Notes: generated by a model not told the origin, from the letters alone. A stretch of 64,000 nucleotides of DNA from Bacillota bacterium (GCA_023436115.1 JAEZKQ010000004.1:62001-126000); one strand, 5' to 3'. Shown: positions 36,395 through 45,429, counted from the stretch's first letter. Numbers and translations: made by a program.

Positions 36395-37081
36395 CTAACA
36401 GTTATTAACAAAGCGAATAAAATCTTTCGCGGTCTGAATTCCTTTTAGCTGTTCCAAAGGCTCCGCAATACTGCCAAGCTCATGGGCGTCTGATGAGTGA
36501 AGCTGTATAACATGCGGGTCTATATCGGGGCAGGGAAGTGTTTTTACAACCTCTGCGCAGTGAAACAATCCGGGCGGTAAAGAACCCAAGTTAGTCAGTA
36601 ACGAAAATGAGTCGCGGTTGATGTGAGCGGGAACGGCACATCCGCCGTTTTCTTTTGCCATATGGACAATATCGTCGATGGAAAAAGGCGTTGCTTGAAG
36701 CAGCAGTTTTTTGAGTTCGCCTGCTTCGTTATCGCCGCCGTCCATGATAACCTGCCGCCCGAATATGTCGGGCCGGTTGGGTATATCTGCCAGCGCGTTA
36801 TAAAGCAAATCCGCGAAACAGACGGCTGCATCCACATTGTCGAAATAGGTGAGCACGTGGACTTCCTCACAGGTGGTCACTTCAACTCCGGGTACGAAAA
36901 CAAGGCCGTACTCCGCGGCGGCGTGCGCCATTGCCCAAAGGTTAGCGCCTGCGTTATGATCGGTCAGCGCAATGAGAGAGAGCCCTTTTAAATGCGCCAT
37001 GCCGGCGATATTGGCGGGCGTCATATCGTCTGAAGCGCAGGGCGAAAGGCAGGAATGAATGTGAAGGTCGTAGCAGCACAT
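36395..37081 (-). CDS. PHP-domain phosphoesterase-like protein
   Basis: The 228-residue protein has the PHP metal motifs DLHIHSCLSPC (His7, His9), LTDHN, PGVEVTTCEEVHVL and HSSDAHELGSI. PHP proteins are metal-dependent phosphoesterases. Members next to HydS-like genes are common in Clostridia; the substrate is unknown. The start touches the stop of the upstream DRTGG gene. Confidence 0.85.
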   Translation of the reverse strand: MCCYDLHIHSCLSPCASDDMTPANIAGMAHLKGLSLIALTDHNAGANLWAMAHAAAEYGLVFVPGVEVTTCEEVHVLTYFDNVDAAVCFADLLYNALADIPNRPDIFGRQVIMDGGDNEAGELKKLLLQATPFSIDDIVHMAKENGGCAVPAHINRDSFSLLTNLGSLPPGLFHCAEVVKTLPCPDIDPHVIQLHSSDAHELGSIAEPLEQLKGIQTAKDFIRFVNNC

Positions 37082-37425
37082 TATGTTGGGGGGACTTCAC
37101 CGAAGCCCAAGTGAGCCAGCACAAGCGCGGCGCCATACGATGAGCAAGGAGCGCTGATCAGCATGACCTCCTTATCCCGGGCGGTAGCCAGAACTTCCTC
37201 TGAAACGGCGATATTTTCAGGGATAATCACACAGGCACAGCCCGTGAGAGCCGCGACAGCTACCACGTTGACATGAGCCTGAACGGTGATCCATGCTGTT
37301 CCTGTCTGGACACGCGCCATTGCCCAGCTTAGCAGATCGCATACAAAGCCTGCCGTGATCTGTTCGTTCAGGCCGTCGGTCAGCAGCTTCCAGCCTGTTT
37401 TTTCTGTGAGTTCTTTAACCGTCAT
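37081..37425 (-). CDS. DRTGG-domain protein 1
   Basis: The 114-residue protein resembles DRTGG domains (LTEKTGWKLLTDGLN at the start, CACVIIPENIAVSEEVLATA later). The domain is a small ligand-binding fold also found in CBS/DHH and phosphotransacetylase proteins. A second copy is encoded four genes upstream in the same cluster. It may bind a nucleotide or sense a metabolite. Confidence 0.7.
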   Translation of the reverse strand: MTVKELTEKTGWKLLTDGLNEQITAGFVCDLLSWAMARVQTGTAWITVQAHVNVVAVAALTGCACVIIPENIAVSEEVLATARDKEVMLISAPCSSYGAALVLAHLGFGEVPPT

Positions 37426-38730
37426 TTATCTGTCTCCTCGTTTGTTGCCTGTCAGTTCCACCATCTGTTCGGCCAGACTAGTGACCTTGTCACGCAGCTT
37501 AAATACGCAGTCCATCTCTTTGGCATCGCCGCGTACGACATCCTCGGCCAGCGCATGGCATGAGGGAGATCCGCACGAACCGCAGTCAAGACCCGGCAGA
37601 CGCCGGGCGATTTTTTCAATGGATTCCAGCTTTCTCATCGCTGTCAGCATATCCGCGTCAATTTTCATGATAGGCCGTGCCTTGACGGGCGTATTAAAGT
37701 CCACGGTTCCGTCTTCAATATATGGTTTGGCATATTCATATGACAGTCCGGTGTTTTGTATCTTGCTGGAGAGTGTTTTAATGCGTGTGCGCGCTACAAA
37801 GGGGTTCTCGAAAGTCAGCGGACCGCCGACGCAGCCCCCGGGGCACGCCAAGCCTTCAAAATACTGCAGATCAGACAGCTTCAAGTTCTCGATCTCTTCC
37901 AGCACCTTGATCACGTTGCCGATACCGTCCACGGCGAGGGAGTTGGTGATGCCTGCTGCGTTTGCTTCTCCGCCCGAATTGGCCCAGCCTACACCGAACA
38001 CTGAGGCGGTTTTGCCCTCAAGCGTCACGACGCCAGGTTTTTTAAGCTGCCCCGCAAGCAGCCCGTATATATCGATCACAGAAAAAGCGCCGTCTACGTT
38101 GCTCTTCTCGGTGCCGTATGGGTTTTTGATGCTTGTCATTTTCGCGGGGCAGGGCGTAATAAAAAACGTGCCGATATCACTCTGGCTGACGCCATATTTC
38201 TCAGCATACTCGCGCTTTGCCGCCACCGCTGCCACTTCCATAGGGGAGAGCAGGTCGATAATATTATCAATGAGGTTCGGGAAGCGCACCTGTATCAGAC
38301 GTACAATGGCGGGACATGCCGACGAAATAATGGGCCTGTTCTTTTTTTCTCCGATTTTCTGGCGGATAGCGCAGCTCACGATATCGGCGCCGCGAGCCAC
38401 CTCATACACATCGTCGAAGCCCATGAGTTTAAGCCCCATCACCACACGGTCTATACTGGACAGGTTTTTAAACTGGCCGTATAAAGACGGCGCGGGAAGC
38501 GCGATTTTATACTTGAACCGTCCGACATCCGAAAAAGGATCGGTATATGCGATTTTTGCATGGTAAGGGCAAACCCGAATGCATTCGCCGCAGTCGATGC
38601 AGCGTTCTGCAATGATTTGAGCCTTGCCGTTCCTGACACGTATGGCCTCGGTGGGGCAGTGCTTGATACAGTTGGTGCAGCCCTTGCACTTATCACGGTC
38701 GAGCCTCACCGAATGAAAGTAAGTGTTCAT
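37426..38730 (-). CDS. HydS-like putative sensory [FeFe] hydrogenase
   Basis: The 434-residue protein begins with two [4Fe-4S] clusters (Cys15/18/21/25 and Cys44/47/50/54), then an H-cluster-type domain with altered motifs SSACPAIV (Cys139), TPCPAKM (Cys194) and ACPGGCVGG (Cys296, Cys300), and ends with CGSCGSPSC, a further Fe-S site. The four cysteines for the H-cluster are present but the Trp/Ser of catalytic enzymes is not. This pattern fits the slow, sensory group C/D hydrogenases, here without a PAS domain. It likely reports H2 or redox state to the regulatory proteins around it; that role is inference. Confidence 0.82.
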   Translation of the reverse strand: MNTYFHSVRLDRDKCKGCTNCIKHCPTEAIRVRNGKAQIIAERCIDCGECIRVCPYHAKIAYTDPFSDVGRFKYKIALPAPSLYGQFKNLSSIDRVVMGLKLMGFDDVYEVARGADIVSCAIRQKIGEKKNRPIISSACPAIVRLIQVRFPNLIDNIIDLLSPMEVAAVAAKREYAEKYGVSQSDIGTFFITPCPAKMTSIKNPYGTEKSNVDGAFSVIDIYGLLAGQLKKPGVVTLEGKTASVFGVGWANSGGEANAAGITNSLAVDGIGNVIKVLEEIENLKLSDLQYFEGLACPGGCVGGPLTFENPFVARTRIKTLSSKIQNTGLSYEYAKPYIEDGTVDFNTPVKARPIMKIDADMLTAMRKLESIEKIARRLPGLDCGSCGSPSCHALAEDVVRGDAKEMDCVFKLRDKVTSLAEQMVELTGNKRGDR

Positions 38731-38754
38731 GTGATCCCGCCTTAATCAGTGTTC

Positions 38755-39177
38755 TTAGTTAATATTAAAAAGCATATTTAAATACGTTCCTTGTGTATCG
38801 GAACGAATAACGAATTCGTCACTGTTTTTCTTCATGTTGGGCAGCCCCATACCGGCGCCAAAGCCCATCATGCGTATATCCAGAGAGGCCGTAGAAAAGC
38901 CTTCCTGCATCGCCATGTCGACATCCTCGATACCTGGCCCTGTATCTTTGCAAGTGAGGCTTATGGCATCGGCAGAGATCTCAAAAGTCATGACACCGCC
39001 TTGACTGTGGATGATCATATTCAGCTCCGCTTCATACGACGTAATGGTCACACGGCGCGTCAATGCTGGATCGATACCGATCATGCGCAATATACTCTTA
39101 ATTTTGGCCGACGCTTCACCCGCGGAAGCAAAATCGCCGGCTTTAATCATAAAAGATTCCTTATAACCATCCGACAT
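38755..39177 (-). CDS. RsbW-like anti-sigma/serine kinase ATPase
   Basis: The 140-residue protein is a GHKL ATPase of the RsbW/SpoIIAB kind: TSYEAELNMIIHS, CKDTGPGIEDVDMAMQEG and MGFGAGMGLPNMKKNSD. It lies between the second DRTGG gene (3 nt) and hydS. It may transmit the signal of the HydS-like protein by phosphorylation or by binding a sigma factor; no sigma gene is in the window. Confidence 0.82.
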   Translation of the reverse strand: MSDGYKESFMIKAGDFASAGEASAKIKSILRMIGIDPALTRRVTITSYEAELNMIIHSQGGVMTFEISADAISLTCKDTGPGIEDVDMAMQEGFSTASLDIRMMGFGAGMGLPNMKKNSDEFVIRSDTQGTYLNMLFNIN

Positions 39178-39180
39178 GAT

Positions 39181-39528
39181 TCACCTTTGACATGGCGGCA
39201 GACCCTTTTGATAAAGCCGTCCGCATGCTTCATAAAGCGTATGTTCACAGACAAGCAGAGTCACTCCGGTTTGCTTGGCGAGCTCGCATATATCTTCTGT
39301 GGGTTTTTTTCCGCGTACAAAGGTGATGCAAATGACATCGAGCATCTCGGCTGTCCGAATCACATGCTGATTCACCATGCCGGTAAGAAGTATACTGCCG
39401 TCTTTTGCAAATGTGAGCACATCACTCATCAGGTCGGCACCGCAGCCGGAAGTTAATGGCTTGTCCAAATTGTGTTCACCGCACACAAGGGTTGCCCCAA
39501 GTGCAGCAGCGGCTTCTTTTATCGTCAT
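39181..39528 (-). CDS. DRTGG-domain protein 2
   Basis: The 115-residue protein resembles the first DRTGG protein of the cluster (IKEAAAALGATLVCGEHNLD, CGADLMSDVLTF, then TGMVNQHVIRTAEML), with the typical DRTGG-type GC-ADLMSDVL part. It is the first of five tightly packed genes (hydS module). GGAGGG precedes the start. Confidence 0.78.
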   Translation of the reverse strand: MTIKEAAAALGATLVCGEHNLDKPLTSGCGADLMSDVLTFAKDGSILLTGMVNQHVIRTAEMLDVICITFVRGKKPTEDICELAKQTGVTLLVCEHTLYEACGRLYQKGLPPCQR

Positions 39529-39547
39529 AAAAGCCCTCCGTCGAAAA

Positions 39548-40489
39548 TTAACTGCTAATGTCGTCTAAAAAAGTAGAATATTCGACAACAATGCAAATAA
39601 TATTATACTTCAATCCGGAGGAAAAAGCTACGCCTGTTACATCAGTTGATAACGGAATATTACCAAGCATTGTACAAAAGCTGTCCATATATGCGCCGAT
39701 ACGCTTAGTTGCGTCGGTATCCGTGGTGATCACGCTTTTCAGATTGGCTGCGACGGCATCCGCGTTTGTCTTAAGCTGCTGGATGCGTTCGTCCACATTC
39801 TGACCGCTGTCGGCATCGTAGATGATCTGCTGAAGTGAATTGACCGTATCCGAAACCACAGTGAAGCATGCTTTAATGGCATCGATCTGCTTCTGCTCGG
39901 CGCCCACTTTAAATTCCAATGCGCCGGATTCCAGCTTATACACTGTGCTGACAATGCCCTGTTGTTCCAATTCTGTTTTGACATTTTTTGCGTCTGGCTC
40001 ATTTAAATAACCCGCAATAAGCGCACGGTAGAGGTTACCATCGTAAGCCACAAAACCTGCGCCGCCGCGTGCGATGATTTCCGTTGCGGACGCTTTGGCG
40101 TTGGCTTCATCGGCAAACGCGCCGGCCTGAAGCGTATAAAGCGCAAGGCTGTTGACTTTAATCTGCTCTTCCTTGCGATCGCCTCCCGTGGCTTCAGGCA
40201 GATTAACCGGCTGCAACGTGTCTGCGGGCGCGGGATTCTGCGAATCGACCGGGGGTGTTTCTAGGGTATCGGCGAAAGCCGGGACTGAGGCTGAGGGGCT
40301 GGGAGAGGCCGCGGCTGCTTCGCTGCCGTTGTTGAACACGGGATTGATCACATTCTCCGCAAGCCATCCGCCCGCGGCGCCTGCGGTGACAAAATATACG
40401 GTAATCCCTAATATGATAGCGATGAGTATCAGGTTGCCGTATCGCTTCTTCCTTTTTGGTGGTTGTGACATCATTCGTGAGTATCTCAT
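39548..40489 (-). CDS. SPOR-domain membrane protein
   Basis: The 313-residue protein has a basic N terminus, one membrane helix (about 19-40), a Pro/Ser/Ala-rich linker, a SPOR domain at about 112-180 (ALYTLQAGAFADEANAKASA, NLYRALIAGYLNEPDAK), and a helical C-terminal part. SPOR domains bind peptidoglycan lacking stem peptides, so it is probably an envelope or sporulation protein. A TATAAT at 40508-40503 and GGAGGAG precede the start. It is 19 nt upstream of the hydS module and could be co-transcribed. Confidence 0.82.
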   Translation of the reverse strand: MRYSRMMSQPPKRKKRYGNLILIAIILGITVYFVTAGAAGGWLAENVINPVFNNGSEAAAASPSPSASVPAFADTLETPPVDSQNPAPADTLQPVNLPEATGGDRKEEQIKVNSLALYTLQAGAFADEANAKASATEIIARGGAGFVAYDGNLYRALIAGYLNEPDAKNVKTELEQQGIVSTVYKLESGALEFKVGAEQKQIDAIKACFTVVSDTVNSLQQIIYDADSGQNVDERIQQLKTNADAVAANLKSVITTDTDATKRIGAYMDSFCTMLGNIPLSTDVTGVAFSSGLKYNIICIVVEYSTFLDDISS

Positions 40490-40547
40490 AGTTCTCCTCC
40501 GTATTATAGACTTTTATCATCTATATGAACGGATGAGGACAAATATG

Positions 40548-40578
40548 AAAAGGCTCCGGCGCAATGCCGAAGCCTCAT
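40548..40578 (-). terminator. Terminator of the degV-like gene
   Basis: AGGCTTCGGC and GCCGGAGCCT pair (one G-T) and are followed by TTTT on the minus strand. Confidence 0.75.
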
Positions 40579-40592
40579 AGCTTGATTTGTTG

Positions 40593-41456
40593 CTAGCGGG
40601 TTTTACCCATAAAGAACACCGCGATCGTACCGGGGCCTGCGTGTGCGCCGATGACAGCCCCGAGCGGGCTGATCATGATATCGCCGATCTCCGGGAAGCG
40701 CTCTTTGATCATCTTCGCAAGCTTCTCCGCGGCTTCCAGATCGTCGCCGTGGCTGATGAATATCTGCTGTCCCTCTGGATTGCGGATATATTCTTCCATC
40801 TTCTCCAAAAGGCATTTGAGCGCACGCTTGCGGCCTTGTTCTTTTTCCCGAGGAATGAGGTGACCCTCGTAGTCCACGTTGAGCACTGGCTTAATATGCA
40901 GCAGATTGCCCACAAACGCTGCCGCCCCTGTGACGCGTCCTCCGCGCCGCAAGTGGCTTAAGCTGTCCACGGTGAACCAGTGGTTAAGTCCAAGCTTGTT
41001 CGCCTCGACCCACTTCGCCGTTTCTTCAATGGTTTTGCCCGCGTCACGCATCTTAACGGCATAATCCACAAGCAACCCATGCCCGAGTGATGCGCATAAT
41101 GAATCGACGACGTATAATTTGCGATCCGGATACTTGCTGCGCATTTCTTGTGCCACGAGGTTGACATTATTGTAGCTGCCCGAAAGGCCGGAGGAAAAAG
41201 CAATATAGAGAAGGTCTTGGCCTGCGCTTAGTACATCATCAAACACATGGATGATATCCTCGGGTGTGAGCTGAGATGTTGTCGGAAGATGCCCGTCTCG
41301 CTCAAGATCGAAGAACGTTTTGGTATCCATATCCCCGTCTTTATATTCCTTGTGGTCGAGTGTATAGGTGTATTTTAAAATAACAATGTCGTGTTCTTTC
41401 GTATACGACTCAGGCAGATCCGATGTGGAACACGCGCCAATAACAAAGCTTGACAT
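40593..41456 (-). CDS. DegV-family fatty-acid-binding protein
   Basis: The 287-residue protein has the DegV pattern: CSTSDLP at the start, TSQLTPEDI, the fatty-acid-binding loop IAFSSGLSGSYNNV, VDSLCASLGHGLL and the C-terminal IGAHAGPGTIAVFF. DegV/FakB proteins present fatty acids to FakA kinase for membrane lipid synthesis. No fakA is nearby. Confidence 0.9.
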   Translation of the reverse strand: MSSFVIGACSTSDLPESYTKEHDIVILKYTYTLDHKEYKDGDMDTKTFFDLERDGHLPTTSQLTPEDIIHVFDDVLSAGQDLLYIAFSSGLSGSYNNVNLVAQEMRSKYPDRKLYVVDSLCASLGHGLLVDYAVKMRDAGKTIEETAKWVEANKLGLNHWFTVDSLSHLRRGGRVTGAAAFVGNLLHIKPVLNVDYEGHLIPREKEQGRKRALKCLLEKMEEYIRNPEGQQIFISHGDDLEAAEKLAKMIKERFPEIGDIMISPLGAVIGAHAGPGTIAVFFMGKTR

Positions 41457-41569
41457 AGCCTATCCCTCCTTTTTTGTGGCCATTTTAATATGGCTTTTGT
41501 GAATAATCAAGAGAATAAGCGTATGTTAATACTTTCTTCATATTATTGCCTGAAAAATGAGTGTGATTG

Positions 41570-41842
41570 TTATAAACGCCCGTTTTCAAAGCAACGATCC
41601 AGAATATCAATAATGATATCCATGCTGGGATTGCCTTCGAAAAGCAACGTTCGGTTACAGTAGAATGCGGGGGTTAATTTATGCATAAATCCTTGTCCCT
41701 CTGCACTGTCCTCATGAACAAAACGAATATCCAGCGATAAAAATTTATTTTCCTTCTCAAGGGCTCTTTTTATAAGCATTTTTGCCTTTTTGCAGTAACC
41801 GCAGTTGTCGCCATACAGCACAACAAGTCTCTCCATATTCAT
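41570..41842 (-). CDS. Glutaredoxin-like thiol protein
   Basis: The 90-residue protein has a thioredoxin fold start (LVVLYGDNCGYCKKAKMLI) with a CGYC redox centre and the cis-Pro region KLTPAFYCN. It is shorter than thioredoxin and resembles glutaredoxin-like proteins of anaerobes. The ATG at 41842 has GGAGG at 4 nt; an ATG two codons later also fits. Confidence 0.75.
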   Translation of the reverse strand: MNMERLVVLYGDNCGYCKKAKMLIKRALEKENKFLSLDIRFVHEDSAEGQGFMHKLTPAFYCNRTLLFEGNPSMDIIIDILDRCFENGRL

Positions 41843-42059
41843 CCCTCCTCCATATATATATGCGCATAGTGTACCCTTCGTGTAATATCATCGTGTCATA
41901 TCATGAGGTGTACAAACTGGTTTGCAATATTATTTTTACAATCATGCAAAAAATCAGACAATTATTGTTGTATTACTGAATATAATGTGATATCATTGCT
42001 GCAAATGAAGGTTTAGAAAAAGTAAAATTCATATTGATTACAAACCAACGGAGGTTTTT

Positions 42060-43247
42060 ATGATACTATCCAAGAAGGCAACGCAGATTGAACCATCTGT
42101 AACGCTCAAAATCACAGCAATGGCCAAGAAGCTCAGGCAAGAAGGCCGTGATGTCATCGGTTTCGGCGCAGGTGAGCCTGATTCCGACACACCCGAAAAC
42201 ATCAGAAATGCTGCAAAAAAAGCGCTCGATTTGGGTCTGACACGCTATACACCCGCGTCCGGCTCCGCAGAGCTTAAAGCTGCTGTGGCAGCACATCTTA
42301 AGGCCAGATACGGTCTTGAGTATGCCAGTGAAGATATTGTCATTTCCAACGGCGCCAAGCATTCACTGTTCAACATATTTGCAGCCATTTTGAACCCGGG
42401 CGACGAGGTCATTATTCCATCACCCTATTGGCTGACATACCCCGAGTTGGTTCGTATGTCGGACGGTGTTCCCGTATTTATCGAAACAGGGGAAACTTTC
42501 AAAGCCACACCGGATGAAATCCGTGCGGCGATTACAGAAAAAACAAAAGCACTTATATTAAACTCACCAAGCAATCCGTGCGGCTGTGTGTATACGCGCG
42601 ATGAACTTGAGCAGATCGCCAAGGTGGCCGTGGAAGCCGGAATATTTGTGGTGTCCGACGAAATTTACGATGAGCTGGTTTATGAGGGCGAGCATGTCAG
42701 CATCGCATCACTGGGTCAGGACATTAAGGATCTGACGATTATCGTCAACGGCATGTCTAAAACCTATGCCATGACCGGCTGGCGTATCGGATATACCGCT
42801 AGCGTACGCGAGCTGGCAAAAGTGATGGGCGCTTATCAGTCTCACGCCGCGTCTAACCCAAACTCCATCGCCCAATATGCCAGCATTGAGGCGCTGCAAG
42901 GCCCGCAGGATCAGGTGCAGCATATGAAAGAGGTTTTTAATAAAAGACGTCTTCTGCTATGCGGTCTTATCAACGATATTGAAGGACTGTCTTGCGCAAT
43001 ACCGGGCGGCGCGTTCTATGTGATGATGAATATTTCAAGTATAATAGGAAAAACGTACGACGGTATCCCAATTACCGGTTCGCTCGCATTCTCAGAATTG
43101 CTGCTGGAGAAAACATTGACGGCAGTGGTGCCCGGCGTGGCTTTTGGAGCCGATAACTATGTGCGCTTAAGCTATGCTACCAGTGAAGAGAATATTATAA
43201 AGGGACTTGAAAGAATTAAGGAATTCGTTCTTGCGCTCAGGCCTTAA
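42060..43247 (+). CDS. Class I aminotransferase, probable aspartate aminotransferase
   Basis: The 395-residue PLP enzyme has IGFGAGEPDSDTP, ISNGAKHSLFN, NSPSNPCG, VVSDEIYDEL and the lysine motif NGMSKTYAMTGWRIGY, and ends with the Arg region YVRLSYATSEENI. It belongs to the Ib group (AspB/AspC of Bacillus and Clostridia) and interconverts aspartate and oxaloacetate with glutamate. The following gene may make citrate from oxaloacetate. CGGAGG precedes the ATG. Confidence 0.9.
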   Translation: MILSKKATQIEPSVTLKITAMAKKLRQEGRDVIGFGAGEPDSDTPENIRNAAKKALDLGLTRYTPASGSAELKAAVAAHLKARYGLEYASEDIVISNGAKHSLFNIFAAILNPGDEVIIPSPYWLTYPELVRMSDGVPVFIETGETFKATPDEIRAAITEKTKALILNSPSNPCGCVYTRDELEQIAKVAVEAGIFVVSDEIYDELVYEGEHVSIASLGQDIKDLTIIVNGMSKTYAMTGWRIGYTASVRELAKVMGAYQSHAASNPNSIAQYASIEALQGPQDQVQHMKEVFNKRRLLLCGLINDIEGLSCAIPGGAFYVMMNISSIIGKTYDGIPITGSLAFSELLLEKTLTAVVPGVAFGADNYVRLSYATSEENIIKGLERIKEFVLALRP

Positions 43248-43275
43248 AAACGGTTATGATTTGGAGGGTGATTAT

Positions 43276-44685
43276 ATGAAGGATATTGATAAGAGATGGA
43301 ATCTGCTCGGAGAGAATGATTATAAGTATTCATTCCAGAATGCGAATGAGCCGCAGCTATTCCGAGATATGTTTGAATACGATTCAGTGCCGAAGATTAC
43401 ATTTAACCACCGCGTTGTGCCGATGCATATGCCCGAAGACATTTGGATTACGGACACGACCTTCCGTGACGGCCAGCAGTCTCGCACACCTTTTACGGTT
43501 AAGCAGGTGGTGGACATCTATAAGCTTCAGCACAGGCTTGGCGGCCCCAAGGGCATCATTCGTCAGAGCGAGTTCTTTGTGTATACCAACAAAGATAAGG
43601 AAGCGCTGCAGGCGTGTCTTGATCTTGGGTATGAGTTCCCTGAGGTGACCACATGGATTCGCGCAAGTCAGAAGGACTTCGAGCTTGTCAAAACGTTTGG
43701 CATTAAGGAAACGGGCATACTTGTGAGCTGCTCGGATTACCATATCTTTAAGAAGATGGGACTAAACCGCGAGCAGGCGATGCAAAAATACTTGGGTGTC
43801 GTGAAAACGGCTATTGACTTTGGCATCCGTCCGCGCTGCCACTTTGAAGACATCACGCGTGCCGATTATTACGGCTTCGTAATTCCGTTTGCGGATGAAC
43901 TGATGAAGCTGATGCAGGAAACAGGCGTGCCGATCAAAATCCGTATGTGTGATACACTGGGTTACGGTATCACATATCCGGGCGCGTCATTGCCAAGGAG
44001 CGTACAGGGTATCGTTTACGGCCTGCAGCAGTATTCTAATTTCCCATCTCATCTGTTGGAATGGCATGGCCATAACGACTTTTATAAGGTTGTCACCAAC
44101 GCCGCAACGGCATGGCTGTATGGCGCGTCTGCGGTCAACTGCTCAATCCTGGGTATCGGCGAGCGCACAGGCAACTGTCCGCTTGAAGCGATGGTTATGG
44201 AATATTGCGGCCTCAAAGGCACGACAGACGGTATGGATCTTTCCGTGATTACCGAGATGGCTGAATATTTTGAAAATGAACTTGAGACTGAGATTTGCCC
44301 GAGGACGCCGTTTGTGGGGCGCAACTTCAACTCCACACGCGCGGGCATCCATGCGGACGGTCTTTTAAAGGACGAAGAGATATATAACATATTCAATACC
44401 GAGAAGCTGCTGGGTCGTCCCGTAACAGTTGCTATCGACGCGCATTCAGGCCTTGCGGGTATTGCGCATTGGATCAATTCTCACTTTAAGCTTAAAAATG
44501 AGAGAGCGATGAGCAAGCAGGAGCCGCTGGTTGTGGCTGTGAAAGCGGAAGTCGATAAGGATTTTGAAGCCGGGCGTACAACGGCGTTTGGCGACGACGA
44601 GCTGGAGACGATCATCCGCGATGTTGATCCCGAAGCTTACATTGCGCTGTGCCATCACAGAAAAAGCCTCGGTAAGGAAGGTTAA
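43276..44685 (+). CDS. HMGL/isopropylmalate synthase superfamily enzyme, probable Re-citrate synthase
   Basis: The 469-residue protein has the DRE-TIM metallolyase core: ITDTTFRDGQQSR (metal Asp), LGGPKGIIRQSEFF, CHFEDITRADYYGF, RMCDTLGYG, LEWHGHNDFYK and GERTGNCPLE. The extra N terminus and the LGGP-G-IRQ-EFF stretch resemble the Re-citrate synthases of Clostridium kluyveri type, which make citrate from oxaloacetate and acetyl-CoA in anaerobes without the usual enzyme. A 2-isopropylmalate or homocitrate synthase is the alternative, but no leucine genes are nearby. GGAGGG lies 7 nt before the ATG at 43276. Product assignment is by resemblance. Confidence 0.7.
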   Translation: MKDIDKRWNLLGENDYKYSFQNANEPQLFRDMFEYDSVPKITFNHRVVPMHMPEDIWITDTTFRDGQQSRTPFTVKQVVDIYKLQHRLGGPKGIIRQSEFFVYTNKDKEALQACLDLGYEFPEVTTWIRASQKDFELVKTFGIKETGILVSCSDYHIFKKMGLNREQAMQKYLGVVKTAIDFGIRPRCHFEDITRADYYGFVIPFADELMKLMQETGVPIKIRMCDTLGYGITYPGASLPRSVQGIVYGLQQYSNFPSHLLEWHGHNDFYKVVTNAATAWLYGASAVNCSILGIGERTGNCPLEAMVMEYCGLKGTTDGMDLSVITEMAEYFENELETEICPRTPFVGRNFNSTRAGIHADGLLKDEEIYNIFNTEKLLGRPVTVAIDAHSGLAGIAHWINSHFKLKNERAMSKQEPLVVAVKAEVDKDFEAGRTTAFGDDELETIIRDVDPEAYIALCHHRKSLGKEG

Positions 44686-44702
44686 AGTCACTGGTCATAG
44701 TA

Positions 44703-44746
44703 GCCGTCCGGTTGTTATAAATTTTTAGCTTTACAAACCGGGCGGC
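44703..44746 (+). terminator. Hairpin after the Re-citrate synthase-like gene
   Basis: GCCGTCCGGT (44703-44712) pairs with ACCGGGCGGC (44737-44746) over 10 bp. The T run after it is weak. Confidence 0.5.
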
Positions 44747-44785
44747 ATGTGATAATGTTTTTAACGGAATAAAACTCCTTTAAAT

Positions 44786-44862
44786 CGGTCCAGAGAGTCC
44801 GGCAAGGTATAAAAGTTCGAGTTATGTGTTTTTAGCCTTGCCATAAGTGCAGGGCTTTTTTG
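44786..44862 (+). promoter_or_regulatory. PyrR-dependent attenuator of the pyr operon
   Basis: TCCAGAGAGT (44789-44798) matches the PyrR-binding loop of Bacillus pyr leaders. GGCAAGG (44801-44807) can pair with CCTTGCC (44836-44842) as antiterminator. The terminator uses part of the same bases: AGCCTTGC (44834-44841) with GCAGGGCT (44849-44856) followed by six T. UMP-bound PyrR would hold the first hairpin and so favour the terminator, closing the operon when pyrimidines are plentiful. Confidence 0.85.
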
Positions 44863-44889
44863 ATACAAAGCAAGAAAGGCGAGGGCATT

Positions 44890-45429
44890 ATGGATAAAAC
44901 GTTGGTCATGGATGAGGTGGCTCTGGACAGGGCTTTAAAACGCATTGCGCATGAGATCATCGAAAAAAACAAGGGCGCTAAGGATCTCGCGCTGATCGGC
45001 ATACAACGGCGCGGCGTTCCTATTTCCCGGCGCATTGCAGATTACATTAAAGATTTTGAAGGCGTGGCCGTTGATATTGGTACGCTGGATATCACGTTTT
45101 ATCGTGACGATCTGTCGCTGCTGGCCGATCATCCCGTGATCAAAGGCACCGACATCGCGTTTGATATCAATAAACGAACCGTCGTGCTATGTGACGATGT
45201 TCTTTATACAGGACGTACTGCGCGCGCCGCTCTGGATGCGCTAATGGATTTGGGCCGGCCCAACTATATACAGCTTGCCGTCATTGTGGACAGAGGCCAC
45301 AGGGAGCTGCCCATTCGGGCGGATTATGTGGGCAAGAATATTCCCACCTCAAAGAACGAAGTGGTCAGCGTGCGTGTGAAGGAGTTCGACGGCGTTGACA
45401 ATGTTGTCATTAATGATTTGCTCCAATAA
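44890..45429 (+). CDS. pyrR: Pyrimidine operon attenuation protein / uracil phosphoribosyltransferase PyrR
   Basis: The 179-residue protein has IGIQRRGVPISRRIA, TLDITFYRDDL and the PRPP motif VVLCDDVLYTGRTARAALDAL, all typical of PyrR. It binds the leader RNA just upstream of its own gene and has weak UPRTase activity. The start at 44890 follows a GAGGG site; a start 10 codons upstream would lie in the attenuator T run. Confidence 0.95.
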   Translation: MDKTLVMDEVALDRALKRIAHEIIEKNKGAKDLALIGIQRRGVPISRRIADYIKDFEGVAVDIGTLDITFYRDDLSLLADHPVIKGTDIAFDINKRTVVLCDDVLYTGRTARAALDALMDLGRPNYIQLAVIVDRGHRELPIRADYVGKNIPTSKNEVVSVRVKEFDGVDNVVINDLLQ

